Source: a virus. From it: a stretch of 59,677 nt of DNA. Positions 48,201 through 56,500 of this stretch are shown here, one piece after another (the first letter of the stretch is position 1; every line of letters starts with the position of its first letter). The DNA lies in IMG/VR virus record IMGVR_UViG_3300003322_000768, positions 1 to 59,677 of that record; one strand, given 5' to 3'. The position numbers and the translations under genes were made by a program. The notes beneath the pieces are model-generated. The model was not told where the DNA came from, searched no databases, and saw only the letters and a list, made by a program, of their open reading frames with translations.

Positions 48201-51200
48201 CCATCCGACGACATCGGCGGTGGTGGGATGGCGCAGAAGTTCGCGGACAACATCTCGGCCATTTCTCTGCTCAAAGAGATCGAGTCGGAAAATCGACCGG
48301 CCACCGACGAAGAAAAAGCCCAGCTGGTGAAATATGTCGGCTGGGGCGGGATGAAGAACGCATTCAACCCTGAAAATGCCGACTGGAAGAAGAAGGCCGA
48401 GGCGCTGAAGTCGATCCTCACTCCCGAGGAATACGAGACTGCCAGGCGGACGATCCAAGATGCGCACTACACCAGCCCGGATGTCATCAACGGCATCTAC
48501 AAGGCGCTCGCTCGTTTCGGTTTCAATGGCGGGAAGATGGTCGAGGGCGGCTCTGGCGTCGGGCATTTCATCGGCCTCCTGCCGGCTGGGATGCGCGATC
48601 GCACATCCTACCTCGGAGTCGAGCAGGACTCGGTAACCGCCCGAATCTCGAAGCTGCTCTATCCAAAGGCCCAGATCATAGAAGGCGGATTTCAGAACGC
48701 GAACCTTGAAAGGGACCACTTCGACGCGTCCGCCGGCAACCCGCCGTTTGGCCAGAAACAGCTCTTTGACCCGAACTTCAAGGACGCCAGCAACTTCTCA
48801 ATTCACAATTACTTTATCGCGAAGCAGATCGAACTCCTGCGCCCAAGCGGGGTAGGCGCATGGGTCGTTTCTCACTACTTCCTCGACGCCCAGAACCCGG
48901 CCGCGCGAAACTGGATTGCTGACCGGGCGAACTTCCTTGGCGCCATCCGCCTGCCCAACACGGCGTTCAAGAAGAACGCCAACACGGATGTGACGACCGA
49001 TATCGTCTTCTTCCAGAAGCTCATGCCGGGAGAGAAACCCTCTTCTCTGGACTGGACCGAAGTGGAAAAGATGCAGATTGGCGACACCCGCGGGGCGATC
49101 AGCCGCTACTTCGTCGATCACCCGGAAATGATGCTCGGCACTCCGACCATGGAGGGCACGATGTATCCAGGTCGCGAGGAATTCACGCTAAGCCCGAAAA
49201 CCGAGACACCGCTGGCCGACCAGATCAGCCAGGCAGTGGAGAAACTGCCGGAGGGAGTTTACGACAAGATCACCAATCAGGAGACCGACCGCCTCACCGC
49301 CCCAGAGGAAGGCGTGCTCGTCCCCGAAAATGTGAAGGTCGGAAGTTACTTCATCGACGAGAAAGGCCAGATCCACCGCCGCACTGCCGACCTGAACGAG
49401 CAGCGGCAATCGACGCCGGTCGAGTTCCAGAACGAGACCCAGCCGAAACGTGTCTCTGGCATGATCGGGATCCGCGACGCACTGAACGAGCTTATCCGCG
49501 CGGAGATCAGCGACGCGCCGGCAGGAGCAATGACTAAGCTACGGAAGAAGCTGGGAGCGGCCTACGATCAGTTCGTCGAGAAATTCGGACCGCTCAACAC
49601 TTTGACCAACCGCCGCGCCTTCAACGCCGACACCGACGCATTTAAGGTGTTGGCACTCGAGCGAGATTTCGATCCGGGTATCGGGCGGGAGGCCGCGAAG
49701 AAACGCGGCATCGAACCGCGCAAGCCGAGCGCGAAGAAAGCAGCGATCTTCGAGAAGAGGGTCAACGCCGGCTACAAGGAAGTGACGAAGGTCAGCGGCG
49801 CAAAAGATGCCCTGACCGTCAGCTTGAACCAACGGGGCACGGTCGACCTGCCCTACATGCAGAAACTCAGCGGCATGTCACGCGAGGCCATCCTGAAGGA
49901 ACTGGGCGACCAAGTCTTCCAAGATCCGCAAGGCGACTGGCAGCAGGCCGAGAAGTATCTTAGCGGAAATGTGCGGGAGAAGCTGCGCGCCGCAGAAGCA
50001 GCGGCGAAGAAAAACCCGGAATTCGAGCGCAACGTCGAGGCTCTGAAAAATGTCATCCCGGCGGACATCGCGCCACAGGACATCCGCGCCCCTCTTGGAT
50101 CGCCGTGGATCAAGCCCGAGTATTTCGCCCAGTTTGCCAAACAGCTTGTTGGCGAGACGCCGGAAATCATCGCCTACGCGCCCGCCGTGGCCCGATGGAA
50201 CGTCCGCATGCCAGACATGAGCGTTGCGGCGCACAGCGAGTACGGCGTCGAGTCGAGCCAGAAACACCGCGGCATCTCATTCGGCGGCATTTTGGACGCT
50301 TTGATGAACAACAAGCCCGTGCAGGTCATGGGCTACGGCTCGAAGGATGTCCCTCCCAAAGTGGACCAGGAAGGCACGGCCGCGGCCCAACAGAAGGCCG
50401 ATTTGATCAAGCAGAAATGGGCGGATTGGGTGATGCAGGATCCTGCCCGCCGAGAAGACCTGACCCGTGTCTACAACGACACGATGAACGTCTTTGCCGA
50501 CACCAAGCCGAACGGGCTGCACCTCACGCTCCCAGGGAAGACACCGCTCATCGAGCTCTACCCGCATCAGCTGAATGCCGCGTGGCGCATCATCACCGAC
50601 CGCACGGCCCTGCTCGATCAGGTCGTCGGCGCCGGCAAGACCTTCATCATGGCTACAGCTCTGATGGAGATGAAGCGGCTGGGGTTTGCCCGGAAACAGC
50701 TGCTGGTTGTTCCGAACCATCTCACCACCCAGTGGCGCGATGCGATCGTGACGCTCTATCCCAATGCGAACGTGCTGTATGCCACGCCCAAGGACTTCGA
50801 GAAGAAGAACCGGCAGCAGCTCTTCGCGCGCATGGTCACTGGTGAGTATGACGCGATCATTATCGGTCATTCGTCCCTGAAAAAGATCGGGATGCCGAAG
50901 CAGGCAGAGCAACAGCTTCTTCGCGAGATGCTCAACGAGATTGCCGGCGCCGTCGAAGACATGCGCCGCGCCGAGCGCTCGGAGGCCGGCCGTGGCACGG
51001 ATAGCCGATTCATCACCTCGCTCGAGAAGATGAAGGACTCGGTGCAGGCCAAGCTGGACCGGGCGATGGATAACACCGGGGAAAAGGACACCGCGGCCAC
51101 ATTCGATGAGCTTGGAATTGATGGCCTCTACCTCGACGAGGCCCACGAATTCAAAAACCTATTCTACACCACTGGTATGCAGCGGGTGGCTGGGCTGGGT

Positions 51201-54200
51201 GATCCGAAGGGCAGCGCAAAAGCCTTCGATCTCTTCGTAAAAACCCGCTGGATGCAGCAGCGCTACGGAGGTAAGGCGCCGCTAGTGTTCGCCACGGGCA
51301 CGCCGATCAGTAACTCGCTCGTTGAGATGTTCACCATGCAGCGATACCTGCAGGGCGACAAGCTCAAGGCCATGGGGCTGAACACACTAGACTCTTGGGC
51401 CAAGGTGTTCGGAGACGTGAAGAGCGTCTACGAGGTTGACCCATCCGGCACCGGTTACCGGATGGCCACCAGGTTCGCCAATTTCCAGAACGTGGGCGAG
51501 CTTGGGGCGATGTATCGCAGCGTCGCGGATGTGGTGACGCTGGATGACCTGAAGCGCCAGACCGCCGAGCGCGGCAAGATATTCCCTGTTCCGAAGGTGA
51601 AGGGCGGAAAGCCGAATAACTACGTGGTCGATCGATCGGATGCCCAAGCGCTCTATTTCGGCATTGAAACACCGGTTTTGGACGAAAAAGGCAATGAACG
51701 GTTGGACGCGGACGGCAATCCGATGGTGACCTACACCAAGGGTAGTATCCTCGATCGCATCCAGAACCTTGACCCGGCCAGGCCCGACATCGACAACATG
51801 CTCGTCATCACCAATGACGCGCGAAAGTCTTCTCTCGACATGCGGCTGGTCGACCCGAACGCCGCGGATTTCCCGGGATCCAAGCCTAACACGGCTGTGG
51901 CTGAGATCGTGCGAGTTTACCAGAAGTGGAACGAGAAGAAGGGCACCCAGCTCGTTTTCTGCGACTTGAGCGTCCCGGCCAGCGCCCGCGGCAAGGCGAC
52001 CGAGAAGGCCAAGGAGCAGGCGAACAAGCCGGAAAAGCCCGAGACGACCGACGATTCGGAGGAATTCGCCGAGGAAGAGAAAGAGCAGGCCATCAGCATG
52101 GATGAGATACTTGCCGATTCGTCTGATCACTCGGTTTACGACGACATGAAGGCCAAGCTGATCGCCGCTGGCATTCCAGAGGATGAGATCGCCTTTATCC
52201 ACGACTACGACAACCCGGATAAGAAGCAGAAGCTCTTCGACGCGATGAACGAGGGCAAGGTGCGCATCCTGTTTGGATCCACGCCGAAGCTTGGAGCCGG
52301 CACGAACGTCCAGCGTCGGCTGGTCGCGCTGCATCACCTCGACGCACCTTGGCGCCCGTCCGACTTGGAGCAGCGCGAGGGCCGTATTATCCGCCAAGGA
52401 AACCTGTTCTTTGAGGAATCGATCAAGGGCTACAAGACCAGGGAAGAATACGAGGCCGACCCGGAAGCCTTCGAGGTGGAGATCCACCGCTACGCCACGC
52501 GCCAGACCTACGACACGCGCATGTGGCAGCTGATCGAGCACAAAGCGGCCGGCATCGGCCAATTCCGGCAGGCCGACCGAACCACTCGCGACTTGGAAGA
52601 CGTGAGCGGCGAGGCTGCCAATGCCTCCGAGATGAAGGCCGCGGCCAGCGGCGACCCACTCATTCAGCAGGAGATCGAACTCCGCAGTAAGGTGAAGAAG
52701 CTCGACCTTCTTCGCCGTGCGTGGGAGTCCGCGAAGTACCAACATGAAAGCGAGGTCCGACGGTTGGAGAAGATTCCCGCCGAGTATGACCAGCAGATTC
52801 AAAGCTGGGAGCAGTGGAAAGAGTATGCCGCGGCCAACCCGAAGCCGGAGGACTTCAGCAAGGAGGACCGCGAGAAGCTGATGAACGACTTTGTCGAAGC
52901 ATCGAAGCGGGCCACCAATGGAGCAGAGACGTTCGCCACCTATCGCGGGGTCAAGCTGTCGGTTGCTCGCAACAAATTCACAGCCCGAATCTACGGCAAG
53001 GCCGGGAAACTCGACCGACAGCTGACCGAGTTCTACGAGAACGATCAGGTGACGATTACCGGGCTGAAACAGCGCATCGACAACGCGCTGGACGACAAGC
53101 CGGCGGAAGAGATTGAACGCTTGGAGGCAGGGAAGAAGCGGTCAGCCTCGCGCCTGCCCATCGAACGAGAACTTGCGGCCAAGCCGTTCGAGAGCCAGGC
53201 CGAACTCGACAGCGCTCGCTCTGAACACTCGGCCACCTTGGCGCAACTGCGCACGAATCGCCGCAAAAAGGAATCCGATCAGATTCCAGTCGTGGCGCCA
53301 GACGAACCCACTTCTTCCGGCGGACTTGAATCTCCGGAACCGCGCGGGGCAACGCCGAACCCGACTCCAGAACAGGAGGCCAAGGGGCGCGCCATGCGCG
53401 AGGCGTTCAATAAGCTCTCGGACATAGAGAAAAAGGTGCTGACCATGCGCCGCCGCGGTTCGACGAATGACCAGATCAAAGAGGCGACCGGATTTTCCGA
53501 TTTCCAGATCGAGAAAGCCTACCGCTCGGCCATGGCGAAACTGCAGGCGGCAGCCGCGGCGGCGCCGAAGCCCGTCGATCCGCCGCCGGCACGTCCTATT
53601 CCGCAGCCCAGTGCCACCCAGCAGAGGCTGGGTATTCCCGTCCCCACGCTGAACCAGGTCAGGAAGACATTCACGCCGGGGTTGGGCATAGCCAATGACA
53701 TCAAGAAGGGCATCCAATCCCTTCTCCTGCCTACGGCGGTCAGCCCCGAGCACCTCGCCGCGGCCGAACTCGTAGGCAGGCGACTGGGAGAGATGCACCG
53801 CAGAGCCGAGGTGGACATGCACGCCAACCGGGATGACCGGAAGTTATTCGAGCGCCTTGGAGTTGCCAATGAGCGGCTCCCGTTGGAGCAAAACCCGGGC
53901 GTGAAGTTCATGTCCGACATGTCCCAGGGCCGCGATGTGACCGGAGCGGGCTCTGTTGCTGACCGGATGAAAATCAAGGCTCTGGCCGAGCGCATCCGGG
54001 AACAGCAGCAGCAGCGCCTTGACTTGCTCGAGGAAGCTGGCGCCGAGCTGGAAGATGCCAGGGAACACTACTTCAAAGGCATGTGGACCTACGATTCCCG
54101 CAATGCCTTCGGTATCGCCATGGGCGAGGCTTTCCGTGATGGCCGGCTGGGCGATAACTTCGACGTCAACACCGCGAGCGCCGAACAGAAGAAGATGATT

Positions 54201-56279
54201 GCCGACCGGGTAAGGGATATCCTGCGCAACGGCCAGCCGCCGGACGCGAAGGACATGCTCCAGTATCTGACCCGCCGGCCATTGAAGGGAAAAGAGAGTT
54301 TCCGCCGCCGGAAGGTGTTTGATGACATCATGACGGGCGTGGAGTTTGGTCTCCAGCCGGTATCGAATAACCCGGTAGTTATTCACACGGTAGCCTTGGC
54401 GGAAATCGACCGCTCGATCATGGCCAACCAGGTCTTCCGCGACTTGGAGAAAAAGGGCGACCTGATCAATGTCAACAACGAGGGCGTGCCGATGAAGGAA
54501 GCGGCCAGGAAGAACTTCGACCGCTCCGAATGGACGAAGATCGACGACAAGTACGGTACGATCTGGAACAGGGACGAGAATACGGGTGCGCTGATCAAAC
54601 GAGGTGAGCGCTGGGCGAAGAAACCGGTTGCAGCCATCCTCAACAACTATCTCTCGAGCTCGCTCTACAATAATCCCTACTTCGGCAAGCTCTACACGGC
54701 ATGGATGGGCATGGCCAACCTGCTCAACCAGTCGCAGCTTGGCGTAGGGTCGGCATTCCACGCGGGCTTCACCGCCATGGAAAGCCAGATCTCGGCCGGC
54801 GCCAACATCCTGAACGATATCTACGGTGTGGCCAATGGCACACGGAGCGTCTCCAACCTCATCGAGACGGCAAAACGGTTCCCCGTGGCCATCGTTGAAA
54901 ACCCGATGACCGGCGACAAGGTCCTGAACGCTTGGCGCAACCCGGAGGGAACCATAGACCCGCGTATCGCCCAAGTGGCCCGGGCGTGGGAACTGTCTGG
55001 GGGAGGGTTCACCATGGAGAAAGGGCTCCAGACGAACCAACTCGATAAGCTCTACTCCGATTGGTATTCGGACCACCGCGTGCGCGCCGCGCTTCGCTCG
55101 CCGTTCGCCCTCATCGAACTGATGGCCAAGCCGATCATGGAATACCTCGTTCCGCGCCAGAAAGCGGGCGTCTTCGCTCACTTGGCGTGGAGGGTGATCG
55201 AGCAGAATCCGGGCAAGCCATTGGAATCGCTCACGCACGAATTCCGCGAGATCGCCATGCGCGTGGATGCCCGTCTCGGCCAGGTCCGCTATGACCGGCT
55301 GTTCATCAACAACACGGCGAAAAACGTGATTCAAGCGCTCGTCCGCGCCCCAGGCTGGACCGGCGGCACGATCGCGGAGATCGGCGGGGCGTTCAAGGAT
55401 ACGGCCGGTTTCTTCAAGGAATGGTCTAAGACCGGGCGAGCGCCGAAAGACTTGCCGAAGCGCCTGACCTACACACTCTCGCTCCTGCTCGGAGTGGCCA
55501 CGCTGAATGCGCTCCTGACCTACCTGTTCACCGGGGAAGGCCCGAGCGGTCTTGCCGATATTTTCTCCTTCCGAACCGGAGGAAAGGACGAGAACGGCAA
55601 CCCAGACCGCTACACCCTGCCGACCTACATGAAAGACGTGTGGGCCTACATGCAGCACCCGGGCGAGACCATTCTGCACAAGTCGCACCCGCTGCTGAAC
55701 TACTTCAGCGAGTTGTTCAAGAACAAGGATTACTACGGCGTGCAGGTGCGCGACGAGGACGCCAGTATCGTGGCCCAAGCCGGCCAGGTCGGAGCGCACG
55801 CGGTGAAAACCTTCGTGCCGTTCTGGATCCGCGGCTACCAAAAGGCGGACGAGCGCGGCGAGAGTCTGCCGGCCAAGGTTGCGCCATTGGTAGGCGTCAT
55901 GCCGGCTCCGAAGGACATGAACCAGTCGCCGGCATATCGTCTGGCCGCGGAGATCGTGCGCTCGCGCATGCCATCTGCGCCGATCACCGAGCAGCAGCAG
56001 GCCGCGCGCATCGATCGCTCGCAGGCGGTTGCGGGACTGCGCCGCGGCGACTACGGCCCGATGACCAAGGCGATCGAGAAAGGAACGATCAAGCCGTCGG
56101 ACGTGAACAAGATCACTGAAAAGGCATCACTCCCGCCGCTGGCCGCTATCGTGAAGAGCCTGCCACTTGATCAGGCCGAACGCGTTTGGAAGAAGGCCAG
56201 CGACGAGGAAAAACGCGAAATCGCTCCAGTGATGGAAAAGAAGCGGGAGAACGCGATGAAGAAGCAGATGGCGAATTAA
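42219..56279 (+). CDS. Giant polyvalent protein (DarB-like methylase-helicase, 2H phosphoesterase and other domains)
   Basis: 4,686 aa, 24 percent of the genome, with GGAGG upstream. Domains visible, approximate residues: coiled coil 225-330; hydrophobic Ala/Gly region 440-590; FtsK-gamma-like winged helix 860-905 (MVQRRFRLNPRKATALIEEL); SH3-like 950-1000; 2H phosphoesterase 1075-1220 with HIT (His1099) and HVT (His1175); an EExxH segment near 1311 (GEEVDHFAQFE); an N6-adenine-type methylase 1990-2320 with VEGGSGVGHF and NPPFG (2174-2178); an SNF2-like helicase with GAGKT (2804-2808), DEAH (2973-2976) and EQREGRIIRQGN near 3385; a sigma-region-4-like helix-turn-helix near 3740; and a C-terminal helical polyvalent-associated region with one hydrophobic helix (4415-4440). 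The methylase-helicase pairing follows phage P1 DarB, which protects incoming DNA. This fits the polyvalent proteins described by Iyer, Aravind and colleagues, thought to be injected with DNA. Three small genes are nested out of frame. Confidence 0.85.
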   Translation: MADEIQEDPLTIEQHPTPTGQIIEQSQLSQAPNEAPAPEAAPQEVSAYARGEAAPAPSNPVQEILSNPSAYTPQRIEEPTLTHHKAVDPFIESRILARDQKEAQREQKILQKQEDTRAKGAQAVLKDAGVEMEIDPATGAPRPRTDEQGRVLYKPAVINPFEQDENGNVFSRKRDRFGNEQLVPLHPKTDPETGEKWVTGEDGVSRVSLGPDEDFLAKKNYQIAGQELTAARTDLSEQQKRQKQLQKQIQQTTVQAGMLSSNKDLTDDQRVQLKRLQDQNAKASAELAQITEGLPDLQKRHDEAQKTLDSARGVMINRAKAKYQPLTEQAKQTSPDPVADQIDDAVKAKFTPPPTPGATEQETKTGLFNFAARVHLQTVHGIEKALEGVARLANADVYDEHGYKTGTVLPFMQKAADFLKERTQKQADALKGESKDLGYKLGEQGKVASVATNIVGGIGAMSPGIVTGGVAGLLTLGGQAMAEGSANAYDEAKAKGLSDDKATAAAYSAALKTVPSTALFALTGAATSKTLTKILPLEASPITRAAAALVVGSGANMAATAGGKAIIGESPKLTAEDVVNSIVFAAHGSMTEADRARDLSTARSIIDGTNPDVALMDGIAEGRVPDAPPAMQQRAKEMAEAIRNVAKTFVEKSGYKAPESKISPEANPDQPKQTTGRVVSTTPAENADLSDEELANLAGEQPAQSNEQLALPGPEAERVHSEEEAKGQGDAGTNGPGENEVPSQPSEQAAVEKGDSPEVKQGKLATRAARKYGITYQGVSDGLHAFKDPETGGNFSLKADEITPEGISQALNKLRESFAANKAGEVGSNSDAEVAKAIEEQKAAEAAAPKEAVDEDHIAPATEMAQAEGKLTLPMVQRRFRLNPRKATALIEELKSRGVLDEKGEVQRTPSTSGQEKSVRTIETTPEEKPEKPAPTPEGKAAEQPTQGSENPAVGDRVTIPSLSGDGSFEAEVTGVTNGVVSYRTDDGRTGTRQISSIQPKESTRTKSEEAAPAAPSAEESKKGSSPSADVQEQPAQESRKSPSAADSEKRTSTQLNIEGGAKEAVLKLGQTIAPEDLYHGEEGSDSYGPEYGLETEPHITALYGLETQEPADVRKLLENFGPVTAKLGKVSLFENENRPYDVVKIDVEGPDIHRLNAELKKLPYKSDFPDYHPHVTLAYVKKGTGKKYVGAKSVLTGKTITFDTLKFSDAERNKTDLPLGEKPASETKTQEATRRVREAMIKGRVNQFLRSLKVQVEPTDSPRSFRANWKATGRGNPAYSFQINYARIGEKIAGMSDAQAREWIESAIGEEVDHFAQFEAVRRDWEKRNRKDQHDKPQSFGEALEAEYSAVEQAMTDEQRQAAKDAYEGDSGVELQGSELGAEFVRQMLQHGAGQKITEAAIRAKPIIERILGVLKDLLSKLADAPAALRNSYERAKAVLEELSQSSPEKQPKPADRPESTGEPPAGPRRVRLGNSPQSYEVIEELPRQKGDLPEEKYFRVRNEKTGAVQTVEQRDMKPIGAQPTTENASSIESAKPLGEQPSGTPSTGGPGSEGVERGDQGQETPGKSPERLQPEKAPKVSGASEETKQKARDAFKGLFAPEPPSDSDYHDLEHTTKMSVLNGLARKYGVSQETIDKGWNEYGQYWLRERIREKMDANKAITAEPTKPAAPQEYATLADAMLQAQIEDKVTPAVPTTIRVENRMRAEADKLEAKTGFPDVPIADVLENSGFSIDPKSMAKAKGALVALHAQGKIQFGGYDWSLSSDREKAWAIRLRKGREIYLTVKFEKGLSSAEPTTEPLEQKPLPKDRRAALFDLADSLEKDGIDTPEKVATFLDEISPQLRPYAQSLWDTMGAAGSVPRGTHDWPTIFASLDEPVKQPEPITDENSGPISERDGSTERQDAEDAGGQLQPSDAGDRGRMGSEQPEETPGTGEERASVPAGEGRGEEGNTGPTEGGGDARELAASRSVGDRADVRRRKSPARVESNYVITPSDDIGGGGMAQKFADNISAISLLKEIESENRPATDEEKAQLVKYVGWGGMKNAFNPENADWKKKAEALKSILTPEEYETARRTIQDAHYTSPDVINGIYKALARFGFNGGKMVEGGSGVGHFIGLLPAGMRDRTSYLGVEQDSVTARISKLLYPKAQIIEGGFQNANLERDHFDASAGNPPFGQKQLFDPNFKDASNFSIHNYFIAKQIELLRPSGVGAWVVSHYFLDAQNPAARNWIADRANFLGAIRLPNTAFKKNANTDVTTDIVFFQKLMPGEKPSSLDWTEVEKMQIGDTRGAISRYFVDHPEMMLGTPTMEGTMYPGREEFTLSPKTETPLADQISQAVEKLPEGVYDKITNQETDRLTAPEEGVLVPENVKVGSYFIDEKGQIHRRTADLNEQRQSTPVEFQNETQPKRVSGMIGIRDALNELIRAEISDAPAGAMTKLRKKLGAAYDQFVEKFGPLNTLTNRRAFNADTDAFKVLALERDFDPGIGREAAKKRGIEPRKPSAKKAAIFEKRVNAGYKEVTKVSGAKDALTVSLNQRGTVDLPYMQKLSGMSREAILKELGDQVFQDPQGDWQQAEKYLSGNVREKLRAAEAAAKKNPEFERNVEALKNVIPADIAPQDIRAPLGSPWIKPEYFAQFAKQLVGETPEIIAYAPAVARWNVRMPDMSVAAHSEYGVESSQKHRGISFGGILDALMNNKPVQVMGYGSKDVPPKVDQEGTAAAQQKADLIKQKWADWVMQDPARREDLTRVYNDTMNVFADTKPNGLHLTLPGKTPLIELYPHQLNAAWRIITDRTALLDQVVGAGKTFIMATALMEMKRLGFARKQLLVVPNHLTTQWRDAIVTLYPNANVLYATPKDFEKKNRQQLFARMVTGEYDAIIIGHSSLKKIGMPKQAEQQLLREMLNEIAGAVEDMRRAERSEAGRGTDSRFITSLEKMKDSVQAKLDRAMDNTGEKDTAATFDELGIDGLYLDEAHEFKNLFYTTGMQRVAGLGDPKGSAKAFDLFVKTRWMQQRYGGKAPLVFATGTPISNSLVEMFTMQRYLQGDKLKAMGLNTLDSWAKVFGDVKSVYEVDPSGTGYRMATRFANFQNVGELGAMYRSVADVVTLDDLKRQTAERGKIFPVPKVKGGKPNNYVVDRSDAQALYFGIETPVLDEKGNERLDADGNPMVTYTKGSILDRIQNLDPARPDIDNMLVITNDARKSSLDMRLVDPNAADFPGSKPNTAVAEIVRVYQKWNEKKGTQLVFCDLSVPASARGKATEKAKEQANKPEKPETTDDSEEFAEEEKEQAISMDEILADSSDHSVYDDMKAKLIAAGIPEDEIAFIHDYDNPDKKQKLFDAMNEGKVRILFGSTPKLGAGTNVQRRLVALHHLDAPWRPSDLEQREGRIIRQGNLFFEESIKGYKTREEYEADPEAFEVEIHRYATRQTYDTRMWQLIEHKAAGIGQFRQADRTTRDLEDVSGEAANASEMKAAASGDPLIQQEIELRSKVKKLDLLRRAWESAKYQHESEVRRLEKIPAEYDQQIQSWEQWKEYAAANPKPEDFSKEDREKLMNDFVEASKRATNGAETFATYRGVKLSVARNKFTARIYGKAGKLDRQLTEFYENDQVTITGLKQRIDNALDDKPAEEIERLEAGKKRSASRLPIERELAAKPFESQAELDSARSEHSATLAQLRTNRRKKESDQIPVVAPDEPTSSGGLESPEPRGATPNPTPEQEAKGRAMREAFNKLSDIEKKVLTMRRRGSTNDQIKEATGFSDFQIEKAYRSAMAKLQAAAAAAPKPVDPPPARPIPQPSATQQRLGIPVPTLNQVRKTFTPGLGIANDIKKGIQSLLLPTAVSPEHLAAAELVGRRLGEMHRRAEVDMHANRDDRKLFERLGVANERLPLEQNPGVKFMSDMSQGRDVTGAGSVADRMKIKALAERIREQQQQRLDLLEEAGAELEDAREHYFKGMWTYDSRNAFGIAMGEAFRDGRLGDNFDVNTASAEQKKMIADRVRDILRNGQPPDAKDMLQYLTRRPLKGKESFRRRKVFDDIMTGVEFGLQPVSNNPVVIHTVALAEIDRSIMANQVFRDLEKKGDLINVNNEGVPMKEAARKNFDRSEWTKIDDKYGTIWNRDENTGALIKRGERWAKKPVAAILNNYLSSSLYNNPYFGKLYTAWMGMANLLNQSQLGVGSAFHAGFTAMESQISAGANILNDIYGVANGTRSVSNLIETAKRFPVAIVENPMTGDKVLNAWRNPEGTIDPRIAQVARAWELSGGGFTMEKGLQTNQLDKLYSDWYSDHRVRAALRSPFALIELMAKPIMEYLVPRQKAGVFAHLAWRVIEQNPGKPLESLTHEFREIAMRVDARLGQVRYDRLFINNTAKNVIQALVRAPGWTGGTIAEIGGAFKDTAGFFKEWSKTGRAPKDLPKRLTYTLSLLLGVATLNALLTYLFTGEGPSGLADIFSFRTGGKDENGNPDRYTLPTYMKDVWAYMQHPGETILHKSHPLLNYFSELFKNKDYYGVQVRDEDASIVAQAGQVGAHAVKTFVPFWIRGYQKADERGESLPAKVAPLVGVMPAPKDMNQSPAYRLAAEIVRSRMPSAPITEQQQAARIDRSQAVAGLRRGDYGPMTKAIEKGTIKPSDVNKITEKASLPPLAAIVKSLPLDQAERVWKKASDEEKREIAPVMEKKRENAMKKQMAN
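44335..44472 (+). CDS. Nested small basic protein 1 (out of frame in the polyvalent gene)
   Basis: 45 aa, ATG 44335 to TAG 44470-44472, +1 relative to the enclosing frame. It reads MNNSPYQDQKQSAYTPKRKR then KGKGMPVPMDPARTKF and ends PASPASKQP, a basic Pro/Lys-rich peptide like small phage virion-linked proteins. Hand-counted third-position GC is about 82 percent here versus about 50 percent in the enclosing frame, whose product is a low-complexity linker (EEEAKGQGDAGTNGPGENEV). The stop lies about 12 bp before the next folded segment of the polyvalent protein. No Shine-Dalgarno is visible. Confidence 0.5.
   Translation: MNNSPYQDQKQSAYTPKRKRKGKGMPVPMDPARTKFPASPASKQP
46804..46965 (+). CDS. Nested small protein 2, DUF3008-like (out of frame in the polyvalent gene)
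   Basis: 53 aa, ATG 46804 to TAA 46963-46965, +1 relative to the enclosing frame. It opens MPAVSKAQNRWVNSPAGHRA and contains VKEWNAETKGKKLPERA. This is the MPAxSKAQ ... KGKxLPE(R/K) pattern I know from a small widespread phage and bacterial family (DUF3008-like). Third-position GC is about 70 percent versus about 50 percent for the enclosing frame, which encodes a Gly/Ser/Glu/Pro linker. The family match in an alternative frame is the strongest single sign that these nested frames are real genes or recent ex-genes. Confidence 0.6.
   Translation: MPAVSKAQNRWVNSPAGHRALGDQGVKEWNAETKGKKLPERAPSAYSLKRHRK
47881..48180 (+). CDS. Nested protein 3 (out of frame in the polyvalent gene)
   Basis: 99 aa, ATG 47881 to TAG 48178-48180, +1 relative to the enclosing frame. 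It looks like an ordinary folded protein: LFPNATGVLNVKTLKTLEDN, FSRPTLAIVDGWAASNPKKL, RELEKSGHLFQLVRDEEKKE, then LPPLAPWEIGRMYGG. Nineteen of 99 codons end in A/T (third-position GC about 81 percent), while the enclosing frame has about 48 percent over the same bases and encodes a disordered run (EDAGGQLQPSDAGDRGRMGS). The stop is 2 bp before the codon that begins the methylase-helicase domain (NYVITPSDD). Function unknown. Confidence 0.6.
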   Translation: MKTAALFPNATGVLNVKTLKTLEDNFSRPTLAIVDGWAASNPKKLRELEKSGHLFQLVRDEEKKETLAQQRAVETHGSLPPLAPWEIGRMYGGASRQLA

Positions 56280-56500
56280 GCGACGCCGATGTGGCTTTGC
56301 TCAACTACTCTGTAGATTCGAATCCCCATGAACTCCATTAATACAGAGGGATCGAGACGGAAAAATTGGCTATTTATCCAAGTCGTGAAAGCGGAATGCT
56401 CTTCGATTCCGAGATAGATAGCCTTCGGCTCGATGCCTTTAATAATAACGCCCTCGACGTGATCACGGATGTAGGCCGCTATCGAATTTGGGTTATCCAT
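56276..56500 (-). CDS. Small hypothetical protein
   Basis: 74 aa from ATG at 56500 (MDNPNSIAAYIRDHVEGVII). Continues with KGIEPKAIYLGIEEHSAFTT and ends in a strand (MGIRIYRVVEQSHIGV), a compact alpha/beta sequence. It overlaps the upstream gene by 8 bp and converges with the polyvalent gene, sharing 4 bp. More A/T-rich than its surroundings. Unknown function. Confidence 0.55.
   Translation of the reverse strand: MDNPNSIAAYIRDHVEGVIIKGIEPKAIYLGIEEHSAFTTWINSQFFRLDPSVLMEFMGIRIYRVVEQSHIGVA

Noticed and set aside
53844-55841. Long minus-strand open frame (665 codons) opposite the polyvalent gene
   Set aside because: Antisense shadow of a high-GC3 coding region; no motif, no start context, and the plus strand has coherent domains.
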